DNA of 64,000 nucleotides from Winogradskyella vidalii (GCF_013403955.1 NZ_JABFDG010000006.1:204984-268983); one strand, 5' to 3'. Positions 52,927-62,406 are shown, counted from the first letter of the stretch. Numbers and translations are program-made. Notes: a model not told the origin generated them from the letters alone.

Positions 52927-54327
52927 TTAAACATGTAAAGCTCTATCATCAGTTGCTGCTAAAGCCGCTTCTTTTACTGCTTCTGCAAATGTTGGGTGTG
53001 CATGAGACATACGCGAAATATCTTCTGCAGATGCTCTATATTCCATAGCTACAACGGCTTCAGCTATTAAATCGGCACAACGTGCACCAATCATATGAAC
53101 GCCTAGAACTTCATCGGTTGTTTTATCGGCTAAGATTTTTACAAACCCATCAAGATCTCCACTTGCTCTTGCACGTCCTAATGCTCTAAACGGAAACTGA
53201 CCAACTTTATAGTCTACATTATCTGCTTTTAATTCTTCTTCTGTTTTACCAACAGCAGCCACTTCTGGCCACGTATAAACAACGCCTGGAATTAAGTTAT
53301 AATCGATGTGTGGTTTTTGTCCTGCGATAGTTTCTGCAACAAAGGTGCCTTCCTCTTCAGCTTTATGTGCTAACATTGCCCCTTTAATTACATCGCCAAT
53401 AGCATAAATATTAGAAGCTGATGTTTGTAAATGTTCATTTACTTCAACCTGTCCTCTATCATTCATTTTTACACCTGCAGCGTCAAGATTTAAACCTTCG
53501 GTGTATGGACGACGACCAACAGATACTAAACAATAATCACCTTTAAACTCTACAACTTCGCCTTTTTTGTTTTCAGCTTTTACAACAACATCATCACCAG
53601 TACGCTCAACAGACTGCACTTTGTGAGATAGCATCATTTTGCATTTTGATTTTTTAAAGACTTTATTCAACTCTTTAGAAAGTCCACCATCCATAGTTGG
53701 GATGATTCTGTCCATATATTCAATAACCGTAACTTCTGCTCCCAAACGACGGTATACTTGTCCTAGCTCTAAACCAATAACACCACCACCGATAATAATG
53801 AGGTGTTTTGGTACTTCTTTAAGTTTTAAAGCTTCAGTTGAAGTAATGATACGTTCTTTATCTAAAGTGATAAATGGCAAGTTAGAGGGTTTAGATCCTG
53901 TAGCGATAATAATTTTCTTTGCTTCAATTTCTTGGGCATCCTTACCTTCTATTGTAATATGAGTCGCATCTTTAAAAGCCCCTAAGCCTTCAAAAACATC
54001 AATATTGTTTTTCTTCATTAAGAAATCAATACCACCTGTAGTTTGATCAACAACCGCTTGTTTGCGACCGATCATTTTTTCTAAATTCACTTTAATATCT
54101 CCCGGAATCTCTATGCCGTGATCTTCAAAATGCTTTGTTGCTTCTTCATAATGGTGAGAAGAACTCAACAAGGCTTTACTTGGAATACAACCTACGTTTA
54201 AGCAGGTACCACCAAGTGTTGAATATTTTTCAATAATGGCAGTTTTCATGCCTAATTGTGCGCAACGGATTGCTGCTACATATCCACCAGGTCCAGAACC
54301 TATTATTGCTACATCGTATGATTTCAT
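52927..54327 (-). CDS. lpdA: dihydrolipoyl dehydrogenase
   Basis: FAD-dependent E3 component of 2-oxoacid dehydrogenase complexes and of the glycine cleavage system. The 466-residue protein has the FAD-binding IIGSGPGGYVAAI near 8-20, the redox-active disulfide Cys42/Cys47 in GGTCLNVGCIPSK, the NAD motif GGGVIGLELG near 180, and the C-terminal dimer motif HAHPTFAEAVKEA with its catalytic histidine. It is monocistronic with a -7 box at 54359-54366. The other complex subunits are not in the window. Confidence 0.96.
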   Translation of the reverse strand: MKSYDVAIIGSGPGGYVAAIRCAQLGMKTAIIEKYSTLGGTCLNVGCIPSKALLSSSHHYEEATKHFEDHGIEIPGDIKVNLEKMIGRKQAVVDQTTGGIDFLMKKNNIDVFEGLGAFKDATHITIEGKDAQEIEAKKIIIATGSKPSNLPFITLDKERIITSTEALKLKEVPKHLIIIGGGVIGLELGQVYRRLGAEVTVIEYMDRIIPTMDGGLSKELNKVFKKSKCKMMLSHKVQSVERTGDDVVVKAENKKGEVVEFKGDYCLVSVGRRPYTEGLNLDAAGVKMNDRGQVEVNEHLQTSASNIYAIGDVIKGAMLAHKAEEEGTFVAETIAGQKPHIDYNLIPGVVYTWPEVAAVGKTEEELKADNVDYKVGQFPFRALGRARASGDLDGFVKILADKTTDEVLGVHMIGARCADLIAEAVVAMEYRASAEDISRMSHAHPTFAEAVKEAALAATDDRALHV

Positions 54328-54358
54328 AAATTTTATTTTCGTTGATTAAAAACGCAAA

Positions 54359-54366
54359 CAAAAATA
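54359..54366 (-). promoter_or_regulatory. -7 box of lpdA
   Basis: Reads TATTTTTG on the minus strand, an exact TANNTTTG, 31 bases before the ATG. Confidence 0.5.
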
Positions 54367-54418
54367 CAATTTAGATTAATAATTTACGAATTTTTAAAAA
54401 CAATATTTAAGCCAATAT

Positions 54419-56074
54419 TTACTTGCTTTGTTGATCTAAATCCTGCAAAACCCATTCTAATTCAGGATCATTACCATTTAAACGGTCTTCATAAGTTGGC
54501 CTAATCTCAATATCAGGCTTTACGCCATAACCATCTGGCTCAGTTTTATAAAGAGCATCAATATGAGCTAAACCAATCCGTGCGCGCACTTTAGTGTGTG
54601 GTAACTCATAGCTTTTATACATCCCAGCAACAGTACCATTATAAGCGCCTCCTGTTTCTTCTCCTACAAATACAGCCTTATTACTACCTTGTATATTTGT
54701 GGAGAGCAACGAAGAGGCAGAAAATGAATTTCCGTTAATTAAGACATATATGTTACCTTTAAAATTTAAATCTTTAGGCGCTTGTTCTTTTCCTGATTTA
54801 AATTTGTAATACAACTTTCCGTCTTTCTTACTGGTCTTTAATATATCTACGGTAGCTAGAACAGGAGAAAATAAACCAATTAAAATTTTAATACCCGTTG
54901 GCGTTGTATTCGCCATAGAACTTTTTAGTATTGGATAGCGTCTTGTAATTTCACTAGGATTAATAAACGTGTAATTTTCATCGGTTAGATAACCATATAA
55001 ATAAGCAATTTCATTGAGTCGCCCTCCAAAATTATTACGTAAATCTATTATTAACGTTTCTGCTTTTAAGGAATCAATAGTTTTAAAACTAGCATCATAG
55101 AAGCGTTTGTAATTGCCATTAGAGAACCCTCTAATTTTTAATAATGCTACAGTACTATCTCTCCCCACAAAATTTAGGTTCCTTGTATATTCATCTCTGC
55201 TAGAGATGTAACCATAGTCTCGATTATATTTTCGTTGTGCTTTAAGTTTTTGACGTTTTGCTTTTCGTTCTGCTTTTGTTAGTTTAACTACCGCTTTCTT
55301 AACGGCTTTTAATGAATCTTGTTTTAATGAATCTTTTTTTACCGAACTTGTGTCCTTTTTTAATACCCGTTTATACATTTTTACAAAAGTCGAATCTGCC
55401 TGCTTTAGTTTTAAACTAATACTATCAAAACGTCCTTTATCCTTTGCATAATAACCCAAAAATCGATAGCCCGTGACACGATTATGAAATGTTGTGTTAT
55501 AGCCATCAGAAGCAATTAGCTTAGTATACTTATCTAATAAACTTTGTGCTTTTTGACCATCCACTTCTAAAACTTCAGCATTAATTAAGACAGAATCTCC
55601 TTTTCTTGCATTACTAATAAAAAGCTTATCGTCTACATATTCAAAGTCTAGATTATTAATGTCAAATTTAGTATCTCTTAATGCCTTTCGCTCTTTTCTA
55701 TTTAATCTTAGTCCTGGAGGTGACAATGACATATGGCCTTGCCTAACATGTTTAGTCACCTGAGATAATTGTTCATAAAAATCGTGACTATTCATTGGGC
55801 TATCAATAGCTTTCTTTAAACTATCAAACTTAAAGTCTAATACCGCTTTTGAAGTAAACTGATATAAATGGGGATGGTTTTTCTGCAATTGCTCATAGAC
55901 ATGGTCAATATCTTGATGCAAATCTTTAGCAGGATGTAATTTTGTAACCTGATTATTATGCTTTTCAACACTAGCACAGGATGATAATAGAATTGTTAAA
56001 CCTAAAACAAATAATAACAGTTCATTTTTAATTCGGCTGTCTAACCTATGCAATGCGTAATTATTCAATTTCAT
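54419..56074 (-). CDS. S41 family C-terminal processing peptidase, lipoprotein
   Basis: A 551-residue exported protease. The signal peptide is longer than usual and ends in LLSSC (about residue 33), giving a probable lipoprotein. The tail-specific protease domain follows: TLIIDLRNNFGGRLNEI near 340 and the catalytic serine in NGNSFSASSLLS, then VGEETGGAYNGTV. A charged lysine-rich insert (about 240-290) separates the N-terminal region from the catalytic part. No clear PDZ domain is visible. Likely acts on envelope or outer-membrane proteins. Confidence 0.85.
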   Translation of the reverse strand: MKLNNYALHRLDSRIKNELLLFVLGLTILLSSCASVEKHNNQVTKLHPAKDLHQDIDHVYEQLQKNHPHLYQFTSKAVLDFKFDSLKKAIDSPMNSHDFYEQLSQVTKHVRQGHMSLSPPGLRLNRKERKALRDTKFDINNLDFEYVDDKLFISNARKGDSVLINAEVLEVDGQKAQSLLDKYTKLIASDGYNTTFHNRVTGYRFLGYYAKDKGRFDSISLKLKQADSTFVKMYKRVLKKDTSSVKKDSLKQDSLKAVKKAVVKLTKAERKAKRQKLKAQRKYNRDYGYISSRDEYTRNLNFVGRDSTVALLKIRGFSNGNYKRFYDASFKTIDSLKAETLIIDLRNNFGGRLNEIAYLYGYLTDENYTFINPSEITRRYPILKSSMANTTPTGIKILIGLFSPVLATVDILKTSKKDGKLYYKFKSGKEQAPKDLNFKGNIYVLINGNSFSASSLLSTNIQGSNKAVFVGEETGGAYNGTVAGMYKSYELPHTKVRARIGLAHIDALYKTEPDGYGVKPDIEIRPTYEDRLNGNDPELEWVLQDLDQQSK

Positions 56075-56332
56075 CCATTCAAATATTAGTGGTTCTACTG
56101 ATATAGACGTAAAAATATTAATAATGGTTGCTTCACACCTTAATATTATGCATTTTTATTAGAATTCAATATTTTAGAATTAAGATTGATAAGTCTCAAA
56201 AAAAAAGCCCAAATTTTTAGATTATTTAAAATAATCAAAAAAAATGGACTGATTTCACCCTTGATTTAATAGCTTAACAAAAATGCAGCTTTAAATGTTA
56301 CTCAACAATACTCAATTTGAGTATTTTAATAC

Positions 56333-57103
56333 TTATAACCAATGTTGATTGGTCTTTATCATACCAATAAGCTCACCTGTGGATGATATCTTAAGCTTTT
56401 TTAAAATATTTCTCCGGTGTGTATCTACGGTATGTGAGCTAATATTTAATTTCTTTGAAATCTCTTTACTTGACTGGTTGAGTACAAGTAATCTTATAAC
56501 ATCACGTTCTCTTTTACTGATGCCATCATTTAATAATTTCTGAGAAAAATTATTAAAAAACTTTGTTTCATATTCGTTGTTAGCGTTAAGTAATTTGGCC
56601 GATGCGGTAATATCCATTTTAATATTGGAATTTAAAACGGTGTAATGCGCTAAGCCAATAATAGGTTTCCCTTCAGAATCTAGAACTAAAGGCGTTGTAT
56701 TCTGAACAATATTCACGTAGATACCTTCTTTATTTTTAATTCTAAAATTCCAAGTGTAATTGGTTGCTTTCCGTTGATCAACTAAGAAGTTATCTAATGT
56801 AAACTCCATTAACTGATTTAAAGCATTTAACCAGGCGTCTATATCGTCTGGATGAATTCTACTCCAAAAATAACGCATGCCATGCACCTTTAATTCATTG
56901 GGGTCGAGACCTAAACACGATGTATAGTTTTTACTGACAAACTCAAACGTTAAATTCTGAGTATTAGTCACACAAAAAAAAGTAGAACTATAAGGCAAAT
57001 ACTCATCAAGTTCAATAAATTTTTTAATGTGTTCTTTTAGAAATGGTCTATCATAAGATTTAAATATAAATTTATATAAATCCTTTATTTCATCGTATTC
57101 CAT
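56333..57103 (-). CDS. PAS-domain LuxR-type transcriptional regulator
   Basis: A 256-residue cytoplasmic protein. A PAS domain (about 40-165) has YTSCLGLDPNELKVHGMRYFWSRIHPDD (motif SRIHPDD), a sensor fold that often binds ligands or mediates dimerisation. The C-terminal helix-turn-helix (about 192-250) is LuxR type: SKRERDVIRLLVLNQSSKEIS and SSHTVDTHRRNILKKL. It stands alone; the signal and targets are not apparent. Confidence 0.87.
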   Translation of the reverse strand: MEYDEIKDLYKFIFKSYDRPFLKEHIKKFIELDEYLPYSSTFFCVTNTQNLTFEFVSKNYTSCLGLDPNELKVHGMRYFWSRIHPDDIDAWLNALNQLMEFTLDNFLVDQRKATNYTWNFRIKNKEGIYVNIVQNTTPLVLDSEGKPIIGLAHYTVLNSNIKMDITASAKLLNANNEYETKFFNNFSQKLLNDGISKRERDVIRLLVLNQSSKEISKKLNISSHTVDTHRRNILKKLKISSTGELIGMIKTNQHWL

Positions 57104-57262
57104 AACGTAAAATTAGAAAAATTATCCATTTAACAGGGTTAATTTTCACATCTAAGCTTATGATATCTTAATGAAAAACAGATAAAACACAGATTATTAG
57201 CGTTTTCACGTTAAAATACTATCAATAATTTAAGCTAAAAAAAGTAATATCTTCACCTTAAT

Positions 57263-57721
57263 TTAAACCGAAATTGCCGTAGTGTGCTTTACTTCACTTA
57301 TCATAAACATACTATGCGTACTGCCAATATGATTAATCTTAGTTAATTTTTCTACCATAAATGCTCTAAATTCTTTCATGTCTTTTACCAACACTTTTAA
57401 CAAATAATCATAATCGCCACTAAGATGATAACACTCTAAAACTTCACTTAATAAATTAACCTCACGCTCAAACATAACGACATAATCTTGTGAGTGCTGC
57501 ACTAATTTAATATGGCAAAATGCCACAAAATCCTTTTGCACTTTACGTTTATCTACCAGTGCAACATACTGGTTTATAACACCATTTTTCTCAAGCTTTC
57601 TAATGCGTTCATAAACCGCTGTCACCGATAAATTTAATTGATAAGCCAAAGCTTTGTTGGTTTGTTTACTGTCCGTTTGAAGCAAGTGAAGTAATTTTCT
57701 GTCAATGGCATCGAAAGTCAT
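57263..57721 (-). CDS. Lrp/AsnC family transcriptional regulator
   Basis: A 152-residue DNA-binding protein. The N-terminal helix-turn-helix (about 5-55) has DRKLLHLLQTDSKQTNKALA and AVYERIRKLEKNGVI; the C-terminal RAM ligand domain (about 70-145) has the HLSGDYDYLLKVLV strand. It is divergent from the methionine gamma-lyase-type gene with 161 bases between the starts, which suggests it controls that gene, as is common for this family. The amino acid effector cannot be read from the sequence. Confidence 0.92.
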   Translation of the reverse strand: MTFDAIDRKLLHLLQTDSKQTNKALAYQLNLSVTAVYERIRKLEKNGVINQYVALVDKRKVQKDFVAFCHIKLVQHSQDYVVMFEREVNLLSEVLECYHLSGDYDYLLKVLVKDMKEFRAFMVEKLTKINHIGSTHSMFMISEVKHTTAISV

Positions 57722-57882
57722 AGCTGTGTTTTTTCTGTGTAAATGATTCTAACTTTAAAAATAGTGAATTTTAAACTACAAAAACTCAAAAAGCTAGTGA
57801 TATAATCTAAAAATACACACAACTGTTGATTATCAATCTAAATCTATTGAAATTTGAGAAATCTAATTATAAACAACAATTT

Positions 57883-59082
57883 ATGGCTTTTAAACCCGCA
57901 AACAATATACAGGACCTACAATATTTTGGAGAATTTGGAGGTGTCAACCCCTCCATATCAGACTCCTCTACCTACACATTCTTATCTGCAAAAACCATGT
58001 TCGACACCTTTGAAGGTAATGCTGAAGGCTGTTATTTATATTCAAGGCATTCCTCACCTTCCAATTTATATTTAGGTGAAGCATTAGCAGCTATGGAAGG
58101 TACAGAAACCGCAACGGTAACAGCTTCTGGAATGGGCGCCATCACCCCTGTTTTATTACAGCTTTGTGATGCTGGAGATCATATTGTAAGCAGCAGAACA
58201 ATTTACGGTGGCACCTATGCTTTCTTAAAAAACTTTGCGCCGCGCTTAGGTATAAACACCACTTTTGTAAACATCACTAAACTCGATGTAATTGAAGCAG
58301 CCATCACGCCCAAAACCAAAGTATTGTATTGCGAAACGGTTAGTAATCCCTTACTCGAAGTCGCGGATATAAAAGGCTTAGCACAGTTAGCAAAAAAGCA
58401 CCAACTTAAACTAGTTGTAGACAATACCTTTTCGCCGCTCTCAATTTCCCCTTTTAATTTAGGTGCCGATGTTGTAATTCATAGCTTAACGAAATTTATT
58501 AATGGTTCTTCAGATACAGTTGGTGGCGTGGTTTGTGGCTCACAAGAATTAATAGACGACTTAAGAAATGTAAATTGCGGCGCTGCCATGTTATTAGGGT
58601 CTACTATGGATAGTTTGCGCTCAGCCTCTATTTTAAAAAATCTAAGAACTTTGCATATTAGAATGATGCAGCATAGCCAAAATGCAATGTATCTCGCTGA
58701 AAAATTTGAAAGTGATGGATTAAAAACCGTGTATCCAGGATTAGCTTCTCACCCATCGCACGACTTATTTAAAGCTATGATGAACAAAAAATATGGTTTT
58801 GGTGGCATGCTAACTATTGATGTTGGCACATTAGATAAAGCGAATGCTTTAATGGAACTAATGCAAGAACAAAACTTAGGTTATTTAGCAGTGAGTTTAG
58901 GCTTTTATAAAACCTTATTTAGTGCACCTGGAAGTTCTACATCTTCTGAAATCCCTGAAGACGAACAAGAAGCAATGGGTTTAAGTAACGGTCTAATTCG
59001 CTTTTCTATTGGATTAGATGCTGATATTGAACGTACTTACAACATGATGAAAATTTGCATGAAGAAATTAAGCATATTATAG
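57883..59082 (+). CDS. Cys/Met metabolism PLP enzyme, methionine gamma-lyase type
   Basis: A fold-type I PLP enzyme of 399 residues, likely methionine gamma-lyase or a related C-S lyase or synthase. Family features are the phosphate-binding YSRHSSPSN-like segment near 53, SGMGAI at 82-87, VDNTFSP near 179, and the Schiff-base Lys204 in HSLTKFINGSSD. A TTG at 57826 would extend the protein by 19 residues; ATG 57883 (MAFKPANN) is the family-like start. Divergent from an Lrp/AsnC regulator and followed by an NhaC-family transporter. Confidence 0.88.
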   Translation: MAFKPANNIQDLQYFGEFGGVNPSISDSSTYTFLSAKTMFDTFEGNAEGCYLYSRHSSPSNLYLGEALAAMEGTETATVTASGMGAITPVLLQLCDAGDHIVSSRTIYGGTYAFLKNFAPRLGINTTFVNITKLDVIEAAITPKTKVLYCETVSNPLLEVADIKGLAQLAKKHQLKLVVDNTFSPLSISPFNLGADVVIHSLTKFINGSSDTVGGVVCGSQELIDDLRNVNCGAAMLLGSTMDSLRSASILKNLRTLHIRMMQHSQNAMYLAEKFESDGLKTVYPGLASHPSHDLFKAMMNKKYGFGGMLTIDVGTLDKANALMELMQEQNLGYLAVSLGFYKTLFSAPGSSTSSEIPEDEQEAMGLSNGLIRFSIGLDADIERTYNMMKICMKKLSIL

Positions 59083-59109
59083 TTTTAACATTTAGTGTGA
59101 ATTAGATTG

Positions 59110-59144
59110 AAGCTTAGGTTTTTCTGTAATAAAAACTTAAGCTT
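59110..59144 (+). terminator. terminator after the PLP lyase gene
   Basis: AAGCTTAGGTTTTT and AAAAACTTAAGCTT form a 14-bp stem with one G-T pair, followed by TTTTCTTTTT. Confidence 0.65.
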
Positions 59145-59231
59145 TTTTCTTTTTAATTTTAACGCTTCAAATAAATCAATTTGCAAATGGCTTAACAAAA
59201 TCGTAACATTACGACAACAAACTCAACCAAC

Positions 59232-60695
59232 ATGCCAGATAAGCCCTCTCAGATAGATTTTGAAGATCAAAAAATTATAGACAATGAAGAACTAAATCTA
59301 CTTGAAGCCTTAATCCCCGTCATAATTCTAATGGGTATGCTCGCTTACAACATATTTTTTGTTGAGAGTCAAGAATGGTTTGGTGCTTATACCAATCAAA
59401 TTATTTTATTATTAGGAGGTGCCATCGCTGCAGGTGTTGGTTTTTTCAATAAAACATCATTAAAAACCATGCTTTCTGAAGTATGGGAAAACCTTAAAAC
59501 TGTTTTTGTTCCGGTTCTTATTTTATTTTTAGTTGGTGCATTAGCAGGAACTTGGTTGGTCAGCGGTGTAATTCCCGCAATGGTTTATTATGGTCTACAA
59601 GTGTTGAGTCCCGAAATATTTTTACCGGCTTCTGTCATTATAGCTGCTGTGATTTCAATTGCTACTGGGAGCTCTTGGACGACTTCTGCAACTGTTGGTA
59701 TTGCGCTTGTTGGTATCGGAACGGCTTTAGGAATTAATCCTGGAATGATTGCTGGCGCCGTTATCTCTGGAGCCTATTTTGGTGATAAAATGTCCCCTTT
59801 AAGTGATACTACAAATTTAGCGCCTGCTATGGCTGGCACGGATTTATTTACACATATAAGATACATGGCCATTACAACAGTGCCTACTATTATTATAACC
59901 TTACTCATTTTCGGAATTATTAGTTTCAATATTAATCCAACAGGAAAAGCTGATGTAAGCAATCTACTCACTTCAATCAACCAAACCTTTTATATTACAC
60001 CTTGGTTATTTTTAGTTCCTATAGCTGTAGTTGCACTAATTTTACTAAAAGCAAAACCATTATTAGCATTAGCTTCAGGTATTGCATTAGCGATTGTCTT
60101 TGCCTTCGTTTTTCAGAATAACATTTTAGAAGGTCTATCAGACTCTAAGTCTTCTGCTATTATAAGTTCAATTTTTACTGAAACCTCAATTACAACGGAC
60201 AATGCTAAGCTAAACGACCTGTTTTCTGCCAGTGGTATGGAAGGCATGCTTTGGACCATCTATTTAATTATTTGCGCCATGATTTTTGGCGGCATTATGG
60301 ATGGCATAGGTGCATTAGCTAGAATTACAAAAGCTTTATTAACTATTGCCACTTCGGTATTTGGATTATTTACAAGTACAGTAGCCAGCTGTTTAGGTTT
60401 AAACATTGTCGCCTCAGACCAGTATTTAGCCATCGTTATTCCAGGAAAAATGTTTAAACAGGCTTATGAAGATAAAGGTTTAGCTCCAGAAAACCTCAGT
60501 CGTACGCTTGAAGATTCTGGAACAGTAACCTCCGTACTTATACCATGGAATACTTGTGGTGCCTACCAAAGCGGTGTTTTAGGTGTTGGTGTTGGCGAAT
60601 ACTTTATTTATGCAATTTTTAATTGGTTGAGTCCGATTACCACATTACTTTTTGCTGCTTTTAGACTCAAAATAAAAATGATAGCTAAAAAATAG
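59232..60695 (+). CDS. NhaC family Na+-coupled transporter
   Basis: A 487-residue inner-membrane protein with about eleven to twelve hydrophobic helices. NhaC-family signatures include ATGSSWTTSATVGIALVGIG near 140-160, GAVISGAYFGDKMSPLSDTTNLAPA (motif GDKMSPLSDT), and VIPWNTCGAYQ near 440. NhaC proteins are Na+/H+ antiporters, but members encoded beside methionine lyases (MetT) are predicted methionine transporters. This gene follows the PLP lyase after 149 bases, with a terminator between them, so co-transcription is unlikely. Confidence 0.9.
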   Translation: MPDKPSQIDFEDQKIIDNEELNLLEALIPVIILMGMLAYNIFFVESQEWFGAYTNQIILLLGGAIAAGVGFFNKTSLKTMLSEVWENLKTVFVPVLILFLVGALAGTWLVSGVIPAMVYYGLQVLSPEIFLPASVIIAAVISIATGSSWTTSATVGIALVGIGTALGINPGMIAGAVISGAYFGDKMSPLSDTTNLAPAMAGTDLFTHIRYMAITTVPTIIITLLIFGIISFNINPTGKADVSNLLTSINQTFYITPWLFLVPIAVVALILLKAKPLLALASGIALAIVFAFVFQNNILEGLSDSKSSAIISSIFTETSITTDNAKLNDLFSASGMEGMLWTIYLIICAMIFGGIMDGIGALARITKALLTIATSVFGLFTSTVASCLGLNIVASDQYLAIVIPGKMFKQAYEDKGLAPENLSRTLEDSGTVTSVLIPWNTCGAYQSGVLGVGVGEYFIYAIFNWLSPITTLLFAAFRLKIKMIAKK

Positions 60696-60790
60696 ATTCT
60701 AATTATTACAGCTAGAATTAATTATAGAAAAAAGCTATATCTTTATAAGAAATTAAAATTTACTTAACGTGTTAATTCACTAATGAAAAG

Positions 60791-60798
60791 TATCTTTG
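60791..60798 (+). promoter_or_regulatory. -7 box of the peroxiredoxin operon
   Basis: TATCTTTG matches TANNTTTG and is identical to the box at smpB. It gives a leader of about 35 bases. Confidence 0.6.
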
Positions 60799-60837
60799 TA
60801 GTAGAAAATCAATTAATAATTAAAAACTATAAAAAAC

Positions 60838-61476
60838 ATGGCATTAGTAGGAAGACAATTTCCAGATTTAGACGTAAACGCAATGAACGAATTGGGTGAC
60901 ACTTTTAAAGTGAACGTTCTAGAAGAAGCTAAAAACAACAATAAAAAAGTCGTTTTATTCTGGTACCCAAAAGATTTCACTTTTGTTTGTCCAACAGAAT
61001 TACACGCTTTTCAAGCTGCATTAGGCGAATTTGAAAAAAGAAACACCGTTGTAATTGGTGCATCTTGTGATACGGCTGAAGTACACTTTGCTTGGTTAAG
61101 CACTTCTAAAGATAACGGAGGAATTGAAGGTGTAACTTACCCACTTTTAGCAGATTCAAACCGTAACTTAGCTTCGGCTTTAGGTATTTTAGATACGTTC
61201 AATGAAAACTTCGATGAAGAAACAGGATTAGTAACTGTTGAAGGTGACAATGTAACTTACAGAGCGACATACATTATTGACGAAGAAGGTACAATCCAAC
61301 ACGAAAGTGTTAACAACATGCCTTTAGGTAGAAACGTTAACGAATACTTGAGAATTATCGATGCTTTAACGCACGTACAAGAAAAAGGTGAAGTTTGTCC
61401 TGCAAACTGGGAAGAAGGCCAAGATGCAATGCAAGCCAATCCAAAAGGTACAGCTGAGTATTTAGCGTCTCACTAA
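60838..61476 (+). CDS. 2-Cys peroxiredoxin (AhpC/Prx1 type)
   Basis: Reduces hydrogen peroxide and organic peroxides in the cytoplasm. The 212-residue protein has the peroxidatic Cys51 in FTFVCPTE and the resolving Cys187 in GEVCPANW, plus the second conserved active-site segment DTAEVHFAW. Family length and absence of a signal peptide point to the typical 2-Cys group. The next gene is a thioredoxin-like protein, the natural electron donor type. A hairpin lies between the two. Confidence 0.95.
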   Translation: MALVGRQFPDLDVNAMNELGDTFKVNVLEEAKNNNKKVVLFWYPKDFTFVCPTELHAFQAALGEFEKRNTVVIGASCDTAEVHFAWLSTSKDNGGIEGVTYPLLADSNRNLASALGILDTFNENFDEETGLVTVEGDNVTYRATYIIDEEGTIQHESVNNMPLGRNVNEYLRIIDALTHVQEKGEVCPANWEEGQDAMQANPKGTAEYLASH

Positions 61477-61490
61477 TAAATTACATTTAG

Positions 61491-61519
61491 ACCTGATGGG
61501 TTTCTATAACCTATCAGGT
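61491..61519 (+). promoter_or_regulatory. hairpin between peroxiredoxin and thioredoxin genes
   Basis: ACCTGATGGGTT and AACCTATCAGGT form a 12-bp stem with one mismatch. There is little T run after it, so it may be a leaky terminator or protect the upstream message. Confidence 0.5.
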
Positions 61520-61538
61520 TTATAAAAACACAAAACTT

Positions 61539-61847
61539 ATGATTCAAGAATTAGAACAAGATAATCTACAAGAAATCATCAATGGTAATGATACTGTTGT
61601 TGTACAATATTCAGCAACTTGGTGTGGTAACTGCAGAATTATGAAGCCTAAATTTAAGAAATTAGCAACAGAAAATGAAGGTGTAGCTTTTGTTATTGCT
61701 GATGCAGAAAAATTTCCGGAAAGCAGAAAATTAGCAACGGTAGATAATTTACCAACATTTGCTACATTTAAAAAAGGGGAATTTAAAAACCAAACCCAAA
61801 CTAACAAGTTTGATGTATTAAAAGAACTTGTACAAGACGCTATTTAA
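61539..61847 (+). CDS. thioredoxin family protein with CGNC active site
   Basis: A 102-residue cytoplasmic thioredoxin fold. The active site is WCGNC (Cys29, Cys32), differing from the usual CGPC, which would shift the redox potential. Other features are a cis-Pro in DNLPTFATFKKG and the C-terminal helix. It sits between the peroxiredoxin and a DUF6952 gene, two bases before the latter, so reducing the peroxiredoxin is a plausible role. Confidence 0.9.
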   Translation: MIQELEQDNLQEIINGNDTVVVQYSATWCGNCRIMKPKFKKLATENEGVAFVIADAEKFPESRKLATVDNLPTFATFKKGEFKNQTQTNKFDVLKELVQDAI

Positions 61848-61849
61848 TT

Positions 61850-62107
61850 ATGAAATTACCTGTAATTAAACATTTAACGCAATTCATTGAAGACAATGAT
61901 GAAGATTACATCATTGAAACCATTGAAACTTTAGAAGCACTAACTGAAGTGCCGTCTTTAAAAGATGAAGAACTAGACGTTATTGGAGAATTAATCTCTA
62001 ATATGTATGGTGCTGTTGAAGTCAATAAAATGATAAAAGACGGTACGCCTAAAAAAGAAGCATTGAATACATTTATGTCTCGTGTTCTTGGTTCTATTGA
62101 CAAATAA
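61850..62107 (+). CDS. DUF6952 family protein
   Basis: An 85-residue acidic helical protein (KLPVIKHLTQFIEDNDEDY, IIETIETLEALTEVPSLKDEEL). I recognise it as DUF6952, found right after this thioredoxin gene in flavobacteria. No cysteine is present, so a redox role would be indirect. It starts two bases after the thioredoxin stop and is followed by a strong terminator. Confidence 0.72.
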   Translation: MKLPVIKHLTQFIEDNDEDYIIETIETLEALTEVPSLKDEELDVIGELISNMYGAVEVNKMIKDGTPKKEALNTFMSRVLGSIDK

Positions 62108-62128
62108 GAAAAAGAGAAATTAATATTT

Positions 62129-62163
62129 AAAAAACCATCTTGTGAAAACAAGGTGGTTTTTTT
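62129..62163 (+). terminator. terminator of the peroxiredoxin operon
   Basis: AAAAAACCATCTTGT and ACAAGGTGGTTTTTT form a stem closed by a GAAA tetraloop and followed by T residues. Confidence 0.88.
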
Positions 62164-62330
62164 GTTTTAAAACGGGTTTGATTGTATTCAAAAAAACATG
62201 TCGTTTGAACGCCTTTTTCTAATAATGCATTAAAATATTTAAGCTCTTGAGATTTATCATAAATTAATGCCATGAATAAATCAGCAAATTCTTCGTCTAA
62301 AGCTGATTTCTAATTAACTTCGTCTCTCAT
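62164..62330 (-). pseudogene. possible gene remnant on the minus strand
   Basis: Read from the ATG at 62330, the minus strand codes MRDEVN, a TAG, then KSALDEEFADLFMALIYDKS and ELKYFNALLEKGVQTT in the same frame before running into the terminator. Base and codon use resemble a real gene, unlike a random frame. The in-frame stop and absence of a complete protein suggest a decayed fragment. I cannot name the source. Confidence 0.3.
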
Positions 62331-62406
62331 GACTTTTAGCACCTAAAAAAGAGGTTTAACCTGCTGAATTTATGGGATAAGACTTATGAAAGTGATGATA
62401 TAACGA

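Noticed and set aside
57826..57882. TTG at 57826 as start of the PLP lyase
   Set aside because: The extension has no family similarity and a clear ATG follows at 57883.
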